Both the position numbers and the translations under genes were made by a program. Source: Deltaproteobacteria bacterium (GTDB taxonomy: Bacteria; Desulfobacterota; Desulfobacteria; Desulfobacterales; ETH-SRB1). From it: DNA of 7,730 nucleotides. The notes under the pieces were generated by a model. It saw nothing but the letters and a program-made list of their open reading frames with translations. It did no database searches and was not told the DNA's origin. The stretch is taken from assembly GCA_019309665.1 (NCBI GenBank), contig JAFDFV010000154.1, positions 1 to 7,730 of the forward strand, in the 5' to 3' direction. The stretch's first letter is position 1. Each line of letters starts with the position of its first letter. This document shows positions 6,921 through 7,730 of the stretch, one piece after another.

Positions 6921-7227
6921 TTTCGCATGATCGGCATGTGCGTATCTGATGAAAATATTATGGTTGACAGAGGCATGGCCCCTGCACAAGCTTATCAGGT
7001 TAATCACCCTGACCACTGCCGGCAGCGGCTATCTCAACTTTCATCCAACACGTTCTTACGACAACTATTCTTTTGAAGTATTACCGGGAAAATACCGGAT
7101 GATCTTTGAAAGCGATGCTTCCGAATACGGAGGACATGGCCGGTTGCCTCGCGGCAAGGAAAGGCATTTGCTCAGCCTCTATCTTCCCACCCGCACGGCT
7201 ATAGTCCTGCAGCGTGTTGAAACATGA
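6921..7227 (+). pseudogene. glgB: 1,4-alpha-glucan branching enzyme (glgB), rearranged C-terminal fragment
   Basis: The end of this fragment, NFHPTRSYDNY, VLPGKYRMIFESDASEYGGHGR and LYLPTRTAIVLQ, is the C-terminal beta domain of eukaryotic-like GH13 branching enzymes. Upstream, VDRGMA in one frame and LHKLIRLITLTTAGSGYLNF in the next are the end of the catalytic barrel. The frame change sits at a C4 run (6979-6982); three C's would restore VDRGMALHKLIR. The barrel segment GYLNF, which should continue MGNEFGHPEW, is fused in frame at AACTTT (7036-7041) to NFHPTRSY of the C-terminal domain, so about 90 codons are missing. Most of the 5' gene is absent too: recognisable sequence begins around 6921-6940, within about 35 bases of the ygjP remnant. 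The ATG at 6949 is not a real start. Non-functional. Confidence 0.85.
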
Positions 7228-7469
7228 AATTATATTAAAACCTAAATTGAGCAATTTTTTGGCTCGATCCGCACTGTTCTCTTGCGCATTGTCACCACCG
7301 ACCTAATTCCCGGCCATTTTCATCGGTCTGGAATCCTACCACTGCCATTTTTTTCGTTTTCTTCCATTGAAATATTTCAATTGTATATTCGGCGACAATA
7401 TCTGTCTGACCTCTTCTCTTTTTTTGTGGCCAACAAATGTCAACATTTCACGATCGCCGCAAAAGACCA

Positions 7470-7510
7470 AACCTGAACATCCCCGCCATGTGGGCAGGGA
7501 TGTTCAGGTT
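7470..7510. terminator. Strong hairpin, probable bidirectional Rho-independent terminator
   Basis: AACCTGAACATCCC (7470-7483) and GGGATGTTCAGGTT (7497-7510) form a perfect 14-bp stem. The 13-base loop can add an inner GCC/GGC stem. On the + strand the stem is followed by ATGATTTTTCAT (five T's); on the minus strand it is followed by TTGGTCTTTTG. The T tracts are short and slightly offset, so termination is plausible in either direction but not certain. A dispersed palindromic repeat is the alternative. Confidence 0.6.
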
Positions 7511-7622
7511 ATGATTTTTCATAAAATGAGAAACGCATAAAATCATGTCCGCTGTATTCCCTATAAGCGAAATCGGCGTTCATCTAAAAAAATGGAAAAT
7601 TTATTTTTGATCCCTAAGGAAC

Positions 7623-7642
7623 GGGGACGAAATAACTTCCCC
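7623..7642. repeat. REP-like palindrome
   Basis: GGGGACG (7623-7629), loop AAATAA, and CTTCCCC (7636-7642) form a 7-bp stem with one mismatch. GC-rich stems with short loops in otherwise AT-rich DNA are typical of REP-type repeats mobilised by RAYT transposases. Only one copy is visible here, so repetition cannot be shown from the window. Confidence 0.35.
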
Positions 7643-7683
7643 AAGTAGGCGCATAGATTTGGGTCAAATTTGTTCGATCTCAA

Positions 7684-7730
7684 ATCACAAAAGTTGATGG
7701 AATAGCGGGCTATTTTGATATTTTTGTGAT
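7684..7730. repeat. Nested inverted repeat at the window end
   Basis: ATCACAAAA (7684-7692) pairs perfectly with TTTTGTGAT (7722-7730). Inside it, AATAGC-GG-GCTATT (7701-7714) is a second perfect stem. The outer stem reaches the last base of the window and may extend beyond it. The nested layout could be the end of a small mobile repeat or a structured RNA; no gene is associated with it in view. Confidence 0.4.

Larger units (their letters stand above)
7228..7730. other. Intergenic region without convincing genes, rich in palindromes
   Basis: No open frame here looks like a protein I recognise. Immediately after the glgB remnant, AAATTG-AG-CAATTT (7244-7257) runs into six T's and could be a weak terminator. 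A + strand frame at 7282-7476 is rich in Phe/Ser/Ile and has no ribosome-binding site. A minus-strand frame at 7292-7447 (stop to stop, 51 codons) contains a protein-like AEYTIEIFQWKK and AVVGFQTDENGRELGRW but no family I know. The three better-supported structures at 7470-7510, 7623-7642 and 7684-7730 are listed separately. Confidence 0.6.

Noticed and set aside
7292..7447. 51-codon minus-strand open stretch with AEYTIEIFQWKK and GFQTDENGRELGRW
   Set aside because: The composition looks coding, but there is no suitable start and no family recognised; it may be a gene remnant.
7282..7476. 64-residue + strand frame after the glgB remnant
   Set aside because: It has no ribosome-binding site, low-complexity Phe/Ser/Ile composition from T-rich DNA, and opposes the more protein-like minus-strand frame.
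7509..7583. 24-residue minus-strand frame beginning MNADFAYREYSG, ending on the terminator-like hairpin
   Set aside because: It is protein-like in composition, but very short, without a ribosome-binding site and without a recognisable family.

Overview
The window is a piece of an accessory (defence) island in a moderately AT-rich bacterial genome. I cannot assign the species. The gene families (DinD, type I restriction, HigBA, YgjP-like metallopeptidase, branching enzyme) and the short palindromic intergenic repeats fit a Gram-negative host such as Desulfobacterota or Bacteroidota, but that is inference from memory.

Layout, all genes on the + strand: the 3' end of dinD (2-181); an hsdS specificity gene split by a frameshift (215-574 and about 552-1490); an intact toxin-antitoxin pair, higB (1490-1783) and a HigA-like HTH protein fused to an ImmA/IrrE-type zinc peptidase (1780-2973); hsdR, split by a small deletion that removes helicase motif VI (3054-5102 and 5098-6237); a YgjP/M48-like metallopeptidase gene with a deletion beginning inside its HExxH site (6234-6907); and a rearranged 3' fragment of a glycogen branching enzyme gene (about 6921-7227). 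The last 500 bases carry no convincing gene. They hold a strong bidirectional terminator-like hairpin and two further palindromic sequences. hsdM is not in the window and would be expected upstream of dinD.

The locus is an hsd operon with accessory genes embedded in it: dinD before hsdS, higBA between hsdS and hsdR, and a small metallopeptidase after hsdR. Junctions at hsdS/higB, higB/higA and hsdR/ygjP overlap by 1-4 bases, so these genes were probably co-transcribed and translationally coupled. The restriction system looks dead or switched off: HsdS loses frame at an (AT)4 tract, and HsdR lacks motif VI. The peptidase and branching-enzyme genes are broken too. The only complete genes are the toxin-antitoxin pair. 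A near-consensus sigma-70 promoter and a 10-bp palindrome sit exactly on the higB start codon.

A second layer is a family of short AT-rich repeats (GATAATGGACAATTGACAAT-like) at the dinD/hsdS junction, inside hsdS, and twice in inverted orientation inside hsdR, where they are translated in frame as linker peptide.
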